Positions 43,954-54,119 of a stretch of 64,000 nucleotides of DNA are shown here, piece by piece. The stretch is from the NCBI GenBank assembly GCA_030765065.1, contig CM060975.1:197936507-198000506 (forward strand), in the 5' to 3' direction. Origin of the DNA: Deroplatys truncata. Lineage: Eukaryota; Arthropoda; Insecta; Mantodea; Mantidae. Both the position numbers and the translations under genes were made by a program. The first letter of the stretch is position 1. Each line of letters starts with the position of its first letter. The notes under the pieces are model-generated. The model made no database searches. It was given only the letters and a program-made list of their open reading frames with translations, and was not told the DNA's origin.

Positions 43954-44715
43954 GCGGGGTGGCTGAGGCGGTAACGTCTGTGCCTTGCATTCAGGAGATT
44001 ATGGTTCGATTTCCGTGGCCGACCTTCCGACCTTCTTATGGGGGTTCTCCCGAGTCGTTAGGAAGGATCATCAAGTCTCCCGAATTTCCTGTCCCTCCAT
44101 TTCGCCTCCATTCTCATTTCACTTCACCTTCCATCCGCTTGGTCTCTTTAAGGGTTGTACGTGTTAGTGGGGGGTCTCGGCGTGTGCATAGAAGGGGACA
44201 AGGATCGTCCGCCGTGATGTAGTGGTTACCAAGCTAGCCTCTAGTTCCTGAGATCGCGGGTTCAAACCCTGCGGAAGGCGATGGATATTTTCGGGTGTAA
44301 AAACTCTTAGCATGGGCTTCCTTCCGAAGGCAAGTAAAGCCGATGGTTCCGTGTCGTAGATTTATGGCAGTAAAAGAACCTCAAGCCTGAATATAGAATG
44401 GGACGCTAAGGACCACAGCAGTTAAAAGATGTTCATAAATAAAACTCAATTTTAAGGGGAAAATGATGATCTGTGGAAACCTTCGTCCGGGGGAGGAAAG
44501 CCGGCTGCACCAGCGCCCATCCAGTGGGTTTAAACCTATAAATGGTAGGGGCCTTGCCTTCTGCCTGTCGTGCCCTCTGGTCCGGCCGCCCTCTGTCTCT
44601 TCTCAACACAGACCTCCATCCCAGGGGCGCCCCGGCAGGGGCATAGGTATACAAAGGACCTATGTAGATCGACATGCTCAGTCGCCCTCGGCATTCAATC
44701 TTAAGGTAATGGGCA
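43954..44715 (+). repeat. SINE family A copy interrupted by SINE B
   Basis: The left block (43954-44205) has A box GGTGGCTGAGGCGG, B box ATGGTTCGATTTCCG and GTCTCTTTAAGGGTTGTACG. The right block (44468-44715) carries the GC-rich 3' part ending CCTATGTAGATCGACATG, as at 54.9 kb. The inserted SINE B occupies 44206-44453. Confidence 0.8.
44206..44453 (+). repeat. SINE family B copy inserted in SINE A with 14-bp duplication
   Basis: Flanks AAGGGGACAAGGAT (44192-44205) and AAGGGGAAAATGAT (44454-44467) match at 12 of 14 positions. Head GTGATGTAGTGGTTACCAAG and B box GATCGCGGGTTCAAACCC; tail AAAAGATGTTCATAAATAAA. Confidence 0.88.
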
Positions 44716-44742
44716 GGTGAAAATTAAATAAAAAGGTATATT

Positions 44743-45503
44743 AAAAAAATCTCATGTGTTACACTAAACAACTATCTCTACCCTCGATTGTTTATTAGGG
44801 GATATACAAATTATTCTTGAAAGCTTATTTATCTATCTGCTTCATTTTAATCGAGATAAACTTTTGCAGCAATAGTTACATTACGCATTTCGTTATACAT
44901 ACAAAGGGAACAGCGATAGTCAAATGTTTAAGCACTGAACGCTATATGCTGGGCTTAAAATTCCATACTCTTTCCATTACATTACGAGAAACGATTGAAA
45001 ATCAACATGACTTAAGTATTGAACAATTCGAAACATTAATAACGATATCTTCGAAATGGCTGATCCCACAAATAAGGTTACTTGAAATGAATTGTGTGTT
45101 TTAAAGAGCTCTACATTTATTGTGTATTACGTTTTCGTCTATCGCTTAACATTTACTGGTTATACAAGATTCTGCAAAATTGCTTCCGTATGAAGAGGAC
45201 TTCGAGATACACATTTCATTTCTCGATTAAATATCTTTAACATATGATATTTAAATCAAAACATCTAGGGGCTTTTTTTAGGAAATCGAAAATATAAAAA
45301 ATTCTTCAATGCAAAGGGTAGTTTTTGGTCGGGGATTTTCTTGAAAATCTTCGTGAGGCATCTTTCGTTTTGGAGATATGTGGTCACATGCTTTTTTCAG
45401 GGGGTCCAAAACCGCATATTTCCAGGTAAATCTCGACGTTGAGTTTTTGGGTGGAATAATTAGGTACCTCCTCTACTTACTGTAACTATGTAGTAGAAAG
45501 AAA
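44743..45503 (-). mobile_element. family-H repeat, near full length, microsatellite lost
   Basis: It begins AAAATCTCATGTGTTACACT and ends ACTATGTAGTAGAAAGAAAA. The microsatellite zone is collapsed: TTTTGGAGATATGTGGTCAC joins ATGCTTTTTTCAGGGGGTCC. Length is about 760 bp. Confidence 0.8.
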
Positions 45504-45564
45504 AGAAGGAAGTAAACAGAAAAAAAGAAAGGGAAAAAAGAAAGAAAAAACTGAGGTTTGGAGC

Positions 45565-45600
45565 TATATATATATATATATATTATTATATTATTAATTT
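45565..45600. repeat. TA microsatellite
   Basis: (TA) units at about 45568-45583 are followed by TATTATATTATTA. Confidence 0.9.
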
Positions 45601-45745
45601 ATATTTGATGTTTCATATTCATTATTCTTGTTTTCAAAATTTAAATCCCCTTGCATCAATATGGAAATGTTGGCAGATTTTTGTCACTAATGAATGTTCT
45701 CACAATGCAGTCTAGAACAGATATCCAAAAGAAACAATCATTATT

Positions 45746-47250
45746 CAGAAAAATCTGATGTGTTACATGCACACCACTTTCTCTATCAACTATCGTTTAT
45801 TTTTACATCCTTTCTACAAACCATTCTTACAAAAACTGCATGTTAATTGAGATGAACGTTACACATTTCGATACCAGGAGGCTGGAACGATAGTCAAATG
45901 TTTAAAAACCGGTCGCTATATGATGGATTTGGGTACCTTAATCTTTACATGACATCAAGATAAACAAAAGAACGCTGAACAAGCACTATAAAAAATGTGT
46001 TGTATTCAAATGACTTTCTCTTCTGCAACTATTCTTATAAAAACTTAATCTCTTTTCACCAAGCGGGATGGCGCAGGCGGTTGCGTCTGTGGACCGCATT
46101 CAGGAGGTTCCGGGATCGCTTTCCGGCGACCCATCGCTTTCCACTCTGGCCCATGGGCTTTTCGTAGGTTCCCCGGGTCGCCAGGCGAATACTGGGGTGG
46201 TTCATCTTCTTCCACGACTCTCCTTCCGCTCATTTCCTGTACCCATCATCTTCCTTGTCATGTGTTTCAGGGTTGAAGGACCAGGTGACGGTGTTCGCCG
46301 GGTTGCGACTGGGCGGTGGCTTGCGCGCTGTAAAGGTTTCTTCCCTGGCCTCGCCGCAGTACTGCTCAGTTAGGTCTCTCCTCAGCTTGGGACTCCGCTC
46401 CGGGAACCCTGGAGTTTGGTGGCTTGTGGGCAGGGATCGCGCGGCGTCAGATGCGTTCTATCTGGAAACGTTAGGGATCCCGTCCATATTTGCACCTGTC
46501 GACATCTGGATCTGGTCCCTTTCAGGTCTCTCCCTCAACCTTCCCTCCCAGGGGTCACATTGGAAGCACAAAGGCCGACTGTCCTCCGTGCGATGCTCTG
46601 CCCCGGTTCTGGAGGCTCCTCAGTGATACGTACCTTTTCCTTTGCCTTTATTCTCCTTTCTATTTCATGTTAATCGTGATAAACACTTGCAGAAATGGTT
46701 TCGTTGCACATTTCGTTGCGGATACAAGGGACTAAAACATATAGTAGTTCATTATATCTTGGCTTTGAAATTTCACTCTTTGTATGACCATCGAAAACAA
46801 ATGAATGGCGACAGTACTTCAAACAAGAAGTATTTGAAAACTCAAACCATTAAGAACGAATATCTCGGATGGTGCTACAAAAACGTATTTGACATAAATT
46901 ACTGTTTTAACGGGATAGACATGTTTTGATTAGTAAGTATATGTCTACCTCTTATGATTTGCCAGTTATACAAAAGTATACAAAATTCTTTCAGAACGAG
47001 GACTCAAGCTAAAATTTAAGATGTACGCTTTATTGTTATGCCAATATTTTAAACACATATTTTGTATATAAAATCGTTTCAGCCATCTTTGATAAAATGT
47101 AAAACAACGAACCATTTTCCATAAGTTGGAAAGACTTTATTGAAAATGCTTGTAAAATACTTAACTTAAACACCAACATTCATATTAATATGGCTTTTGA
47201 GTTATGTTGTACACACACAAGCAAAATTACTTCATTCCAAGCTATGCTTT
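45746..47250 (-). mobile_element. family-H copies (minus), second one split by SINE A
   Basis: 45746-45983 is the 3' part of one copy (AATCTGATGTGTTACATGCA). 45984-46058 begins another (AATGTGTTGTATTCAAATGA), which resumes at about 46641 (TCTATTTCATGTTAATCGTG) and continues to about 47222 (TTGAGTTATGTTGTACACAC). Its 5' end is missing. Confidence 0.75.
46059..46640 (+). repeat. SINE family A copy inside family H
   Basis: Head GGGATGGCGCAGGCGGTTGC with B-box region TTCCGGGATCGCTTTCC. Body CAGGCGAATACTGGGGTGG, CATGTGTTTCAGGGTTGAAG, CATCTGGATCTGGTCCC and TCCCAGGGGTCACATTGGAA. Likely imperfect target duplications are TTAATCTCTTTTC (about 46046-46058) and TTATTCTCCTTTC (about 46641-46653 region). 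Frames of 80-123 codons inside it are shadows. Confidence 0.78.
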
Positions 47251-47254
47251 TCTT

Positions 47255-47480
47255 AGAAAAAAATGTCGTTCTTTTAGATTTGTACAAAGATGGCTCTATC
47301 GATTTTAATTAAAATTGCAAATTATTTAAGGTATTTTACATGGCTAATGAAATGTACATCTTGAATATCCTTTATTCAAAATAACATTTAGTATAAGTTT
47401 GTGTAACTGGTAAACCATAAAAGTACACAAAAACTTACTAGAGAAACATTTAAATCTCTTTAAAACATAGAATTTATGTA
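47255..47480 (+). mobile_element. family-H middle fragment interrupted by an LTR
   Basis: It reads ATGGCTCTATCGATTTTAAT, AATGAAATGTACATCTTGAA and AACTGGTAAACCATAAAAG, and stops at AACATAGAATTTATG where the Gypsy-like LTR begins. Confidence 0.7.
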
Positions 47481-47483
47481 TAT

Positions 47484-47919
47484 TGTGACGAAGTCGGTAC
47501 TTGCGCTGTATGGATAGCGTGGCTTATCCATCAGCGCTACTTGGAACACGATTAACTGGCAATAAGGAGGGAGGCATAAATTCCAGAAGTTTTTTTCGAC
47601 GCAAAGAAATAATGATATTTCTGAATAATTTACACCGCCTCCCGCGAACTCTCTCGAAGCTCCTGCTATTATACATCGGCGTTCGTGCTCGCGACAGGAG
47701 TAGGGTGTTGTATGTACGAGTGTTGCTCTACGACCGATCAAAGAGAAGTCCTGTATTCGACAATTAGTGAGCATTCAGAAGAGGGAGGAGGATTCCTATA
47801 TTCAACAATCCAGCCAGTGAAGCTGAAGAAAGAAGAGGATGCTTCACGCATAATTCATTACACCGCTACGCGCATAGAGATGGAAAGTGTAATGACAGTG
47901 AAAACTGAACTGAGTCACA
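47484..47919 (+). mobile_element. Gypsy-like 5' LTR (TGTGACG...GTCACA)
   Basis: The 436-bp LTR starts TGTGACGAAGTCGG and ends GAGTCACA. One base later, at 47921, TGGTGTCAGATTTGAAC looks like a tRNA primer binding site (TGG start), so this is a 5' LTR. The preceding four bases are ATAT. Ends match the 500-bp solo LTR at 38398. No 3' LTR is present in the window. Confidence 0.85.
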
Positions 47920-47920
47920 C

Positions 47921-48180
47921 TGGTGTCAGATTTGAACGCCACCTTGGAGGAAATGCTTAAAGGAATATTAGTGAAAATCAAGGCCGTGAAATCCGGAATG
48001 AAGAAAATGAAGAATGAAATGGATGTGTAAATTCCGGAGTGGAGAAAATGGAGACGGAAATGAAAAACGAAAACGGAAAATGAAATCCGAACCCGATTTT
48101 AACATTGATTCGGTAAAACCTAAGATAAATGAGAGAGGATATCATAAACGGGTTAGAAAAATAAATCCAACAAAGAAAGA
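47921..48180 (+). pseudogene. primer binding site and start of Gag of the Gypsy-like element
   Basis: After the primer binding site a reading frame gives LEEMLKGILVKIKAVKSGMK, KMKNEMDV and then a stop, a lysine/glutamate-rich coiled-coil composition common at the N-terminus of insect Gypsy Gag proteins. The element is cut off where a family-H copy begins at 48180. Nothing of pol remains. Confidence 0.55.
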
Positions 48181-49033
48181 AGAATCTGATATGTTACATT
48201 CACATAACGTTTTATACTTTCTTATAATTTATTAATGGGTATGCAAATTATTTGTCTATTTATTTTACTTGAGATAAACATTTGCAGAAATAGCTATATA
48301 ACACATTTCGTTAGGGTACACAGGGAGCAGCGATAGTCAAATGTTTAAGAACTGGATGCTAAACGCTGGCCTTAAAATTCCATACTGTTTCCATGTAATT
48401 GCGAGAAAGAACTGCATGTTGACAGAACTTTAAAAGAAAGAACAAGAAACGAACAATTCGAACTTTTAGTAACCGATATCTCAGAAATGAATGTCGTTTT
48501 TACAAAAAAAAAGGTTATTTGAATTAAATTGTGTTTTAAACAGATCTACATATTTGTGTAGTACATTTTGTCTATCGCTTAACATTTACCAGTTGTACAA
48601 GATTATGCGAAATTCTTTCCGAATGAAGAGCTCTTCACAGGTTATTCCCAGAAAATTCAAGACATAGCTGCAATTTATTTGTCATATATGTTATTTCATA
48701 TATGTTATTTTAATCAAACGCATTAGAACCATTTTTTGAAATAAAGATTTTTGAGAATTGTTCCAGTAAAGCGTAGTTCGGAGTAAGGCATTTTCTTGAA
48801 ATCTTCGTGTCGCATCTTTGCTAGATACTGAACCTAAATATCAAGTTTAGTAATTATCCGACATTTCGTTTTTGAGTTATGGTGTTCACAGACACACACA
48901 CGGACATTTTTTTAAATGCTTTGTTTGGATTCAGTGGGCCTCAAAGCATGTATTTCGGTGAAATCACGACATCGAATTTTGGGCGGAATGCAATACCTTA
49001 TCTTTCTACTAGGTACGTGGTAGAAAGTAAAAA
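48180..49033 (-). mobile_element. family-H repeat, full length
   Basis: It begins GAATCTGATATGTTACATTC and ends GGTACGTGGTAGAAAGTAAA. The CA tract is short (about 48889-48901). Length is about 854 bp. Confidence 0.85.
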
Positions 49034-49067
49034 TGCGGTGGAAGAGCGCTTAGGCCAGAGGAAAAAA

Positions 49068-49089
49068 GGTTAGACCAACTGGTCTAACC
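49068..49089. repeat. perfect 22-bp inverted repeat
   Basis: GGTTAGACCA-AC-TGGTCTAACC has 10-bp arms and a 2-base centre. It lies between a family-H end and the hAT-like pseudogene, and no function is visible. Confidence 0.85.
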
Positions 49090-49360
49090 AATTTACATAA
49101 CTCTGCATTGCAATTTACCATCATCTGCTAAAACAGAATGAACACGACGAACCCGGTCGAAGGTGATAGACAGATGGCCTCGAATTCCTGAAGTAATTAT
49201 GGGCACAATTCCTCAACTCCTAGCAGCATACACTCCTTTATAATTTCACCATCCGTAAAAGCTCTTAGTTTTCTTGCTATTTTGAAACTGATGCGAGCAG
49301 CGGAATCGCTGTTAGAAGAATCGTCATTGTTTTCCAATTGCTCTATGTCGAGTTGTTCTA

Positions 49361-50676
49361 CGAGGGCGGATCGAAAAGTAACGCACAATATTTTTTTTCT
49401 GCCTTGATAGTGCAGCTAGAATCATGCAATATCACAAAGATATAGTTTGAAGTTTTCACTACGGATGGTATTTTTTTCATGTGCAGCTCTAGCGAGAGAA
49501 GCATGAACTACGCAACAAAGTTGGCGCGCATATTACTGCCGTCCATGTGTGAAGAGCAGAGAGGTGTGGTTCGATATTTGTGCGCCAAAGGGCATAAACC
49601 GAGTGATATTCACAGGGACATGCGTGGCGTGTATGGGGATAATTGTATGGACCGTAGCAATGTCTCCAGGTGATGTGCATTCTTCCTAGAGGGCCGTGTG
49701 AACCTTAGTGATTCGCCACGCTCCGGGAGTGCAACAGCTGCAACCCCGCAGAATGTCAAAGGCATTGAGGTGGCAGTTTTGAAGGACCGGCGTGTGTAAT
49801 TGCGAACCTTATCGCAACAGTTCATCATTTCCTATGGTGCAGTGTACGATATTGTTCATGACACGTTGAAATTTCGCATAGTTAATGCTCGCTGGGTGGC
49901 TAAGAACCTGACGGACAACCACAAGGACCAGCGAATGATGATGAGCTTGGATCACCTAACGTGGTACGCCGCAGAAGGGCATGATTTTCTGAAAGGAATC
50001 GTCGTTGGTGATGAGTCGTGGGAACATCACTACACGCCCGAAACCAAGCAGGCAAGTCTGGAGTGGGAACATGCTGGTTCCCCAGTGAAGAAAAGATTCA
50101 AAGTGACTCAATCTGCTAGGAAAGTGCTTGTGATGGTGTTCTGGGATATGCATGGTATTGTATTGGTGGACTTTCCTGAACACGGGACCACTGTGAATGC
50201 TGCAGCCTATATGAAAACTTTAGTGAAGTTGCATCGTGCCCTTCGTGACAAACGCCACAACATAAATGCTGACGATGTCAAAATTCTTCATGACAATGCT
50301 CGTCCCCATGTCGCTGCTGTTGTTCGCCAGAAAATCATTAAATTTGTTTGGGAGGTGCTCCAGCATCCACCTTACAGTCCGGACGTTGCACCGTCGGACT
50401 TTCATCCGTATGGTCCCTTGAAGAAATTCCTGGTCGGCCAACGCTTTGCGACAGATGCGGAAGTGAAATCAACAATCCGCAGATGGCTATACTCCAAGGA
50501 AACGAACAGGCATATTGAAACTGGTATCACGATGGGAGAAATGTGTTGAGAAACTTAGTGAATATGTCGAAAAGTTGGTAAAAGCTGTATGTTCACTTCT
50601 GATTTTTTGTTGTTATTTCAACTATTAAAATTTTTTGTAAAAAAAATATAGTGCGTACTTTTTCGAACCGCCCTAG
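49361..50676 (+). mobile_element. mariner element, complete with both ends, TA target duplication
   Basis: 1316 bp, flanked by TA at 49359-49360 and 50677-50678. The left end is CGAGGGCGGATCGAAAAGTA; the right end, read inward, is CTAGGGCGGTTCGAAAAAGT. Length is that of a full mariner. It interrupts a hAT-like pseudogene and is therefore younger than it. Confidence 0.95.
49545..50628 (+). pseudogene. mariner transposase (DD34D), two nonsense codons and one late frameshift
   Basis: From ATG at 49545 the frame is continuous except for TGA at 49671-49673 (expected Trp in SRWC) and TAA at 49797-49799. It holds the HTH region (GHKPSDIHRDMRGVYGDNC), the WVxKNLTDNHKDQRM linker, GDESWEHHYTP, LHDNARPHVA and HPPYSPDVAPSDFH. 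Catalytic aspartates are at 50010-50012, 50292-50294 and 50397-50399. The last two are 34 residues apart, which defines DD34D mariners. A frameshift near 50520 displaces the final WEKCVEK...YVEK motif. The transposase binds terminal repeats and cuts and pastes at TA. With so few lesions this is a recent copy compared with the other transposons here. Confidence 0.94.
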
Positions 50677-51099
50677 TATTAACAGTGCACATGCTTCTCC
50701 TTAGTGCCTGTCAATCTCACTAACAGGGGCTGCGGAATGACGCTGCAAAGTGAAAATTTTCTGAGTGCAGAACTTTGCCGCAAACTAAACACTTTATTAT
50801 TCCGCCACTTTCTATAAATAAGAGGGATTCCACCCAGGCAGCCATATACGTAGGATGGCCTACGTATTGGATTGCTTTCTGTTCCCGCATTACAAACTGA
50901 AACACGACACACTGTGCAAGAAAAGAGAGACCCACCGCTGATGTCAGAAGCCCATCTTTAACTGCTATCACACGTGTACCCACTGCAGTGCACGGAGCTA
51001 CAATGCTTGCCCTAGCACAAAATCTAGCGTGTTGGTGACGCCTGACATAAAGCAAAGGATATATAATATCAAAGGTAGCGTTTAACAATTTGTTTAAGC

Positions 51100-51485
51100 A
51101 TATGATTGGCGTCTTATACTGCTGTATCCTCTTGCATATGTAAAAAATTCTGTGGCTCTACAGCTTGCGAAAAGCCTGGGCCTGTCAACCCGACTGCTGG
51201 CCTCACGCCCACGTGCGCACGGCAGAGGTGGGCGTTCATCCAATTGATGTGGGGAGGTGATGTGACAAGCATCACGCATTCACCAGCCGAAAAATTGGCT
51301 TACGAGACCAGGACCGCTGCCTATCGCAGCTCCTGACTTTCCTCACGATGCTGAGTGGGCACCGATTCTATACCCGGGACCTAAAATCCGCACTACCATG
51401 GGAGGGATCGAACCCGGGTACATTCCGTGGCCGTGAACAAGAGCAGCACGCTCCATCACACTGTGCCACGGCGCAGGACTCTTGT
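51100..51485 (-). repeat. SINE family E copy, minus strand
   Basis: Reversed, the head reads GCCGTGGCACAGTGTGATGG (A box) and TACCCGGGTTCGATCCCTCC (B box, exact GGTTCGATCC core), followed by a GC-rich body. The left edge is taken at about 51100, where the composition changes to AT-rich. Confidence 0.75.
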
Positions 51486-51721
51486 ATATGTTACCTTTGC
51501 GAAATGAGTATTGCATTGTTCACTTATTCTGAGTTCGTGCATATTTTCTGTACTCACATGTATCGATGGAGAAGTGGAAACGTTCGAATCATGAGGAAGT
51601 TCGAGTCGAACCCACTACGAGGGAGGAGATGCCCACCCCAAAAGGAAGTATACTAAAAGGACAAAGTCATAGAGACAATCCGTTAATAACACAACCATAT
51701 ACACGTAGTCAATATTTTAAC

Positions 51722-51965
51722 GTCCTCCTACGTGCTATAGTGGTTACCATGCTAGCCTCTAGTTCCTAGTCGCGAAAAAATTCTTTAATATGGCTTCCTT
51801 CAGAAGGGAAGTAAAGTCGGTGGTCCCGTGTGCAGATTTACGGCATGTAACAGAACCTCAAGCCTAATAAAGATGCCTCTGAGCAAAATTACTAGTGTTT
51901 CACGCCCAATATAGAATGGGACGCTAAGGACAACAGTATTTAAAGAGCGTCCGTAAATAAGACTG
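51722..51965 (+). repeat. SINE family B copy, B box deleted
   Basis: GCTATAGTGGTTACCATGCT fits the A box, but the GGTTCAAACC core is missing after CTAGTTCCTAGTCGCG. The body (GGGAAGTAAAGTCGGTGG, AGAACCTCAAGCCTAATAAA, ACGCCCAATATAGAATGGG) and tail GAGCGTCCGTAAATAAG are normal. Confidence 0.8.
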
Positions 51966-52344
51966 AATTTAATGTCAAAATGTTAACTTGGCAAGAAAGT
52001 GAATTCCTAAATATACGCATATTATAACAAACAGAATTATCCGTTCACGTCACATTTCTCTTGGCAGCTCATACAATACACGTTCGGAGAAGGGAACACA
52101 CGTCAGGTAAAGAAATCACAATAAGTGCTTACAGCGTGACCTCGCATTCAACACGTTCCACTCTCAAGGCCACTCGGCCTTGCATAAATGTCCCGTTTTC
52201 GGAAATTCGCAACGCTTTATTAAAGTAAAGTAAAAGTCCAAATAAGATTAGAAGCTAACACATTAAAGAGGCACCCAGCAAAGCAACAAAGCTGCTGATT
52301 TGGACAAAGCCGTATCTTAACGCAATGAAGTAACCCCAAATGAA
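51966..52344. other. unrecognised stretch
   Basis: No frame or shared repeat was seen. Confidence 0.5.
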
Positions 52345-52890
52345 AAGCGAGTTGGGGTGGCTGAAGCGTTTACGTCTGTGGCCCGCATTCGGGAGGTCAC
52401 GGGTTCGATTCCCGTGGCCGACTTTCCTGACCCTTGGGTTTTTTCAGGGTTTTCCATTCGCCAAGCGAATACTGGGAAGAATTTTCACCTCCCCGGAATT
52501 TCCTGTCCCTCAATTTCATCTCCATTCTCATTTCACTTCAACTTTCATCCGTTGGTCTCTTTCAGGGTTGGAAATGTCGGCGATGGTTGGTTCGGTGCAG
52601 TGAGGCAGGGGAAAAGGATGTTCGTTGTAACTCTCTCCGTCCCTCGACATTCGACTGGCTGCCGGGAGTATTCGAACCCCCTTGAGGGGAGTTGGATCCC
52701 CCTCTATACGGGGTGGGGTGCACGGTCTGTCTGTCCACTTACCGGGGAGTCTCTATCTGTAAACTTACGGACCCCGCCATTCCCGTTCCATCACTTCTGG
52801 TTCCGGCCGCCCGGTGTCTCCTCTCGCCTCATCCTTCCTCCCGAAACGTCCCCCTATGTGGATCAGTGACGAGTCCCCTCCGTAGCCAAT
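52345..52890 (+). repeat. SINE family A, best complete copy (about 545 bp)
   Basis: Head GTTGGGGTGGCTGAAGCG and B box TCACGGGTTCGATTCCCGTG, which also forms a strong T-arm-like stem. Body CCAAGCGAATACTGGGAAG, TCTCTTTCAGGGTTGGAAAT and a CTGTAAACTTACGG-type 3' region, ending CCCCTATGTGGATCAG and AGCCAATCCAATCCAACCC. Frames up to 170 codons across it come from its GC content and are not genes. Confidence 0.88.
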
Positions 52891-53099
52891 CCAATCCAAC
52901 CCTGAATAAAACACCAAAGAATATAACAATTTACGTAAAGTCTACAAATTAACAATTTAAAAACGAGAATATAGTTTAGATAAGAGTGGATAATAACAAA
53001 TTAACTCGTATTTTGGTTTTCCTCCCACCTGTTTGGTGTCGGCTTTGCCACGTTTCGCTTTTGTTTTTAACTTTTGCGGAGCGCTGACGTCGTTGGACG

Positions 53100-53850
53100 A
53101 ATGAATGGATGTTGAGTTCTAATCTATTGAGTTGAGGCGAGTGTTACGCCTTCTTTGGCTTTTGTCTCTTCGGGCATTATAATCACGTAGATACATTCAG
53201 TCATTATTCTGACCGCCTTATGATTTTCATGTATAGTGGCGCCGTGGACGGCAAAAAGAACAACACACACACATATACTGAGGTGAACTAAGTTCAATTC
53301 TCCTAACTTCACTTCCTTCGTGACGCAACCTCTTTACGCTGGACAGTTCGCTTCACTCGGGAATCGTCAAACACAAGACCTCCACAACTGTCGCTCCGCG
53401 GTACACTCGCTGCTCGTCACAGAAGCCGTCACCAAATCGCTCAGAGAATCGCTCTTGATGTTGCACGTGAAACTCACTCGCCAACTCTTTCGCTCACCGA
53501 CGCGACTCACTCTACTGTCGTCACCACTCACTTCACACAGACTGTTGCAACAACGCTCTTCACCTCCCTGACTTGAATTCGCCACTGCCGCAACCCGACG
53601 CGCGCTGATTCGCTTTCAACTCGCGACTGACTCCACTGGCCGCGAGAGCACTCGCTTATATAGGGAGTGGAATCTTCAATAGAAGGTTCTCGAACTTTCT
53701 AGAACTATTTCGACACACTTTCTGGAGCAGGGAAGGAGATAAAGCTTATAGAAAGTTCTAGTTAGCTCCCGATAGCGCGCCCGGTGTTTACGCTGGCAAG
53801 CGGCGTTTTTGTGTTTACTCGGACCGCTCGGCGCCGACCTCTCCATAACA
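53100..53850 (-). mobile_element. GC-rich LTR-like or promoter-leader segment
   Basis: Read on the minus strand it begins TGTTATGGAGAGGTCGGCGC at 53850, a plausible LTR start. It contains a heat-shock-element array and TATATAAGCG, then a GC-rich leader of about 500 bp without a clear protein. No matching CA end, primer binding site or target duplication was found, so it may be an LTR or a captured heat-shock promoter. Short frames (for example 53124-53312, minus) are not recognised. Confidence 0.5.
53656..53758 (-). promoter_or_regulatory. heat-shock-element array with TATA box
   Basis: Five perfectly phased alternating pentamers lie at 53681-53705: GAA (53682), TTC (53687), GAA (53692), TTC (53697), GAA (53702), each starting five bases after the last. 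Another GAA-TTC pair lies at 53751-53758 and one at 53670-53677. TATATAA on the minus strand is at 53656-53662, about 20 bp downstream of the array. HSF trimers bind such arrays, so heat-inducible leftward transcription is predicted. Confidence 0.8.
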
Positions 53851-54119
53851 TTGTGTCATAGCCGCTGGATCAATAATATGTGTATATGTAAGTATATATA
53901 CGCCCCCAGTGAATAAATCAGGAACTATGACGCAAATATTAGTGACGATTTAAAGTGTTCTCAGCCAAATCGCCACAGTATTGAAGCCATATCTGGAGAA
54001 TATTTATTGCGATTTATTTCTGTAAGAGAGAAAAATAAGAATTTAAATTAAAATAATATGTAGAAAATATCTCTAAACTGAGAGAGATGTATGAAAACAG
54101 TTTTATATGGAGATGACTA

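Larger units (their letters stand above)
49140..51090 (-). pseudogene. BED-finger / hAT-derived gene fragment, split by mariner
   Basis: On the minus strand the right block (about 50750-50830) reads FIESGGIIKCLVCGKVLHS, matching the start of the BED-type zinc finger in hAT-derived proteins of the GTF2IRD2-like/ZBED type. After the mariner insertion the left block (49197-49350) reads EQLENNDDSSNSDSAARISF, KIARKLRAFTDGEIIKECML and LGVEELCP, which matches the segment following the finger (AxxIAKxxxPFTxGEFIKxCL, then CP). The histidine part of the finger is broken by stops and shifts. Beyond LCP the frame is lost. Sequence between 50830 and 51090 on this strand is open but unrecognised. Confidence 0.65.

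Noticed and set aside
52357..52869. 170-codon open frame
   Set aside because: It coincides with the complete SINE A copy, and the same body gives different frames in other copies.
53100..53850. An hsp70 gene
   Set aside because: The promoter fits, but no Hsp70 reading frame (for example a GIDLGTTYS-like start) follows on the minus strand within the available sequence.
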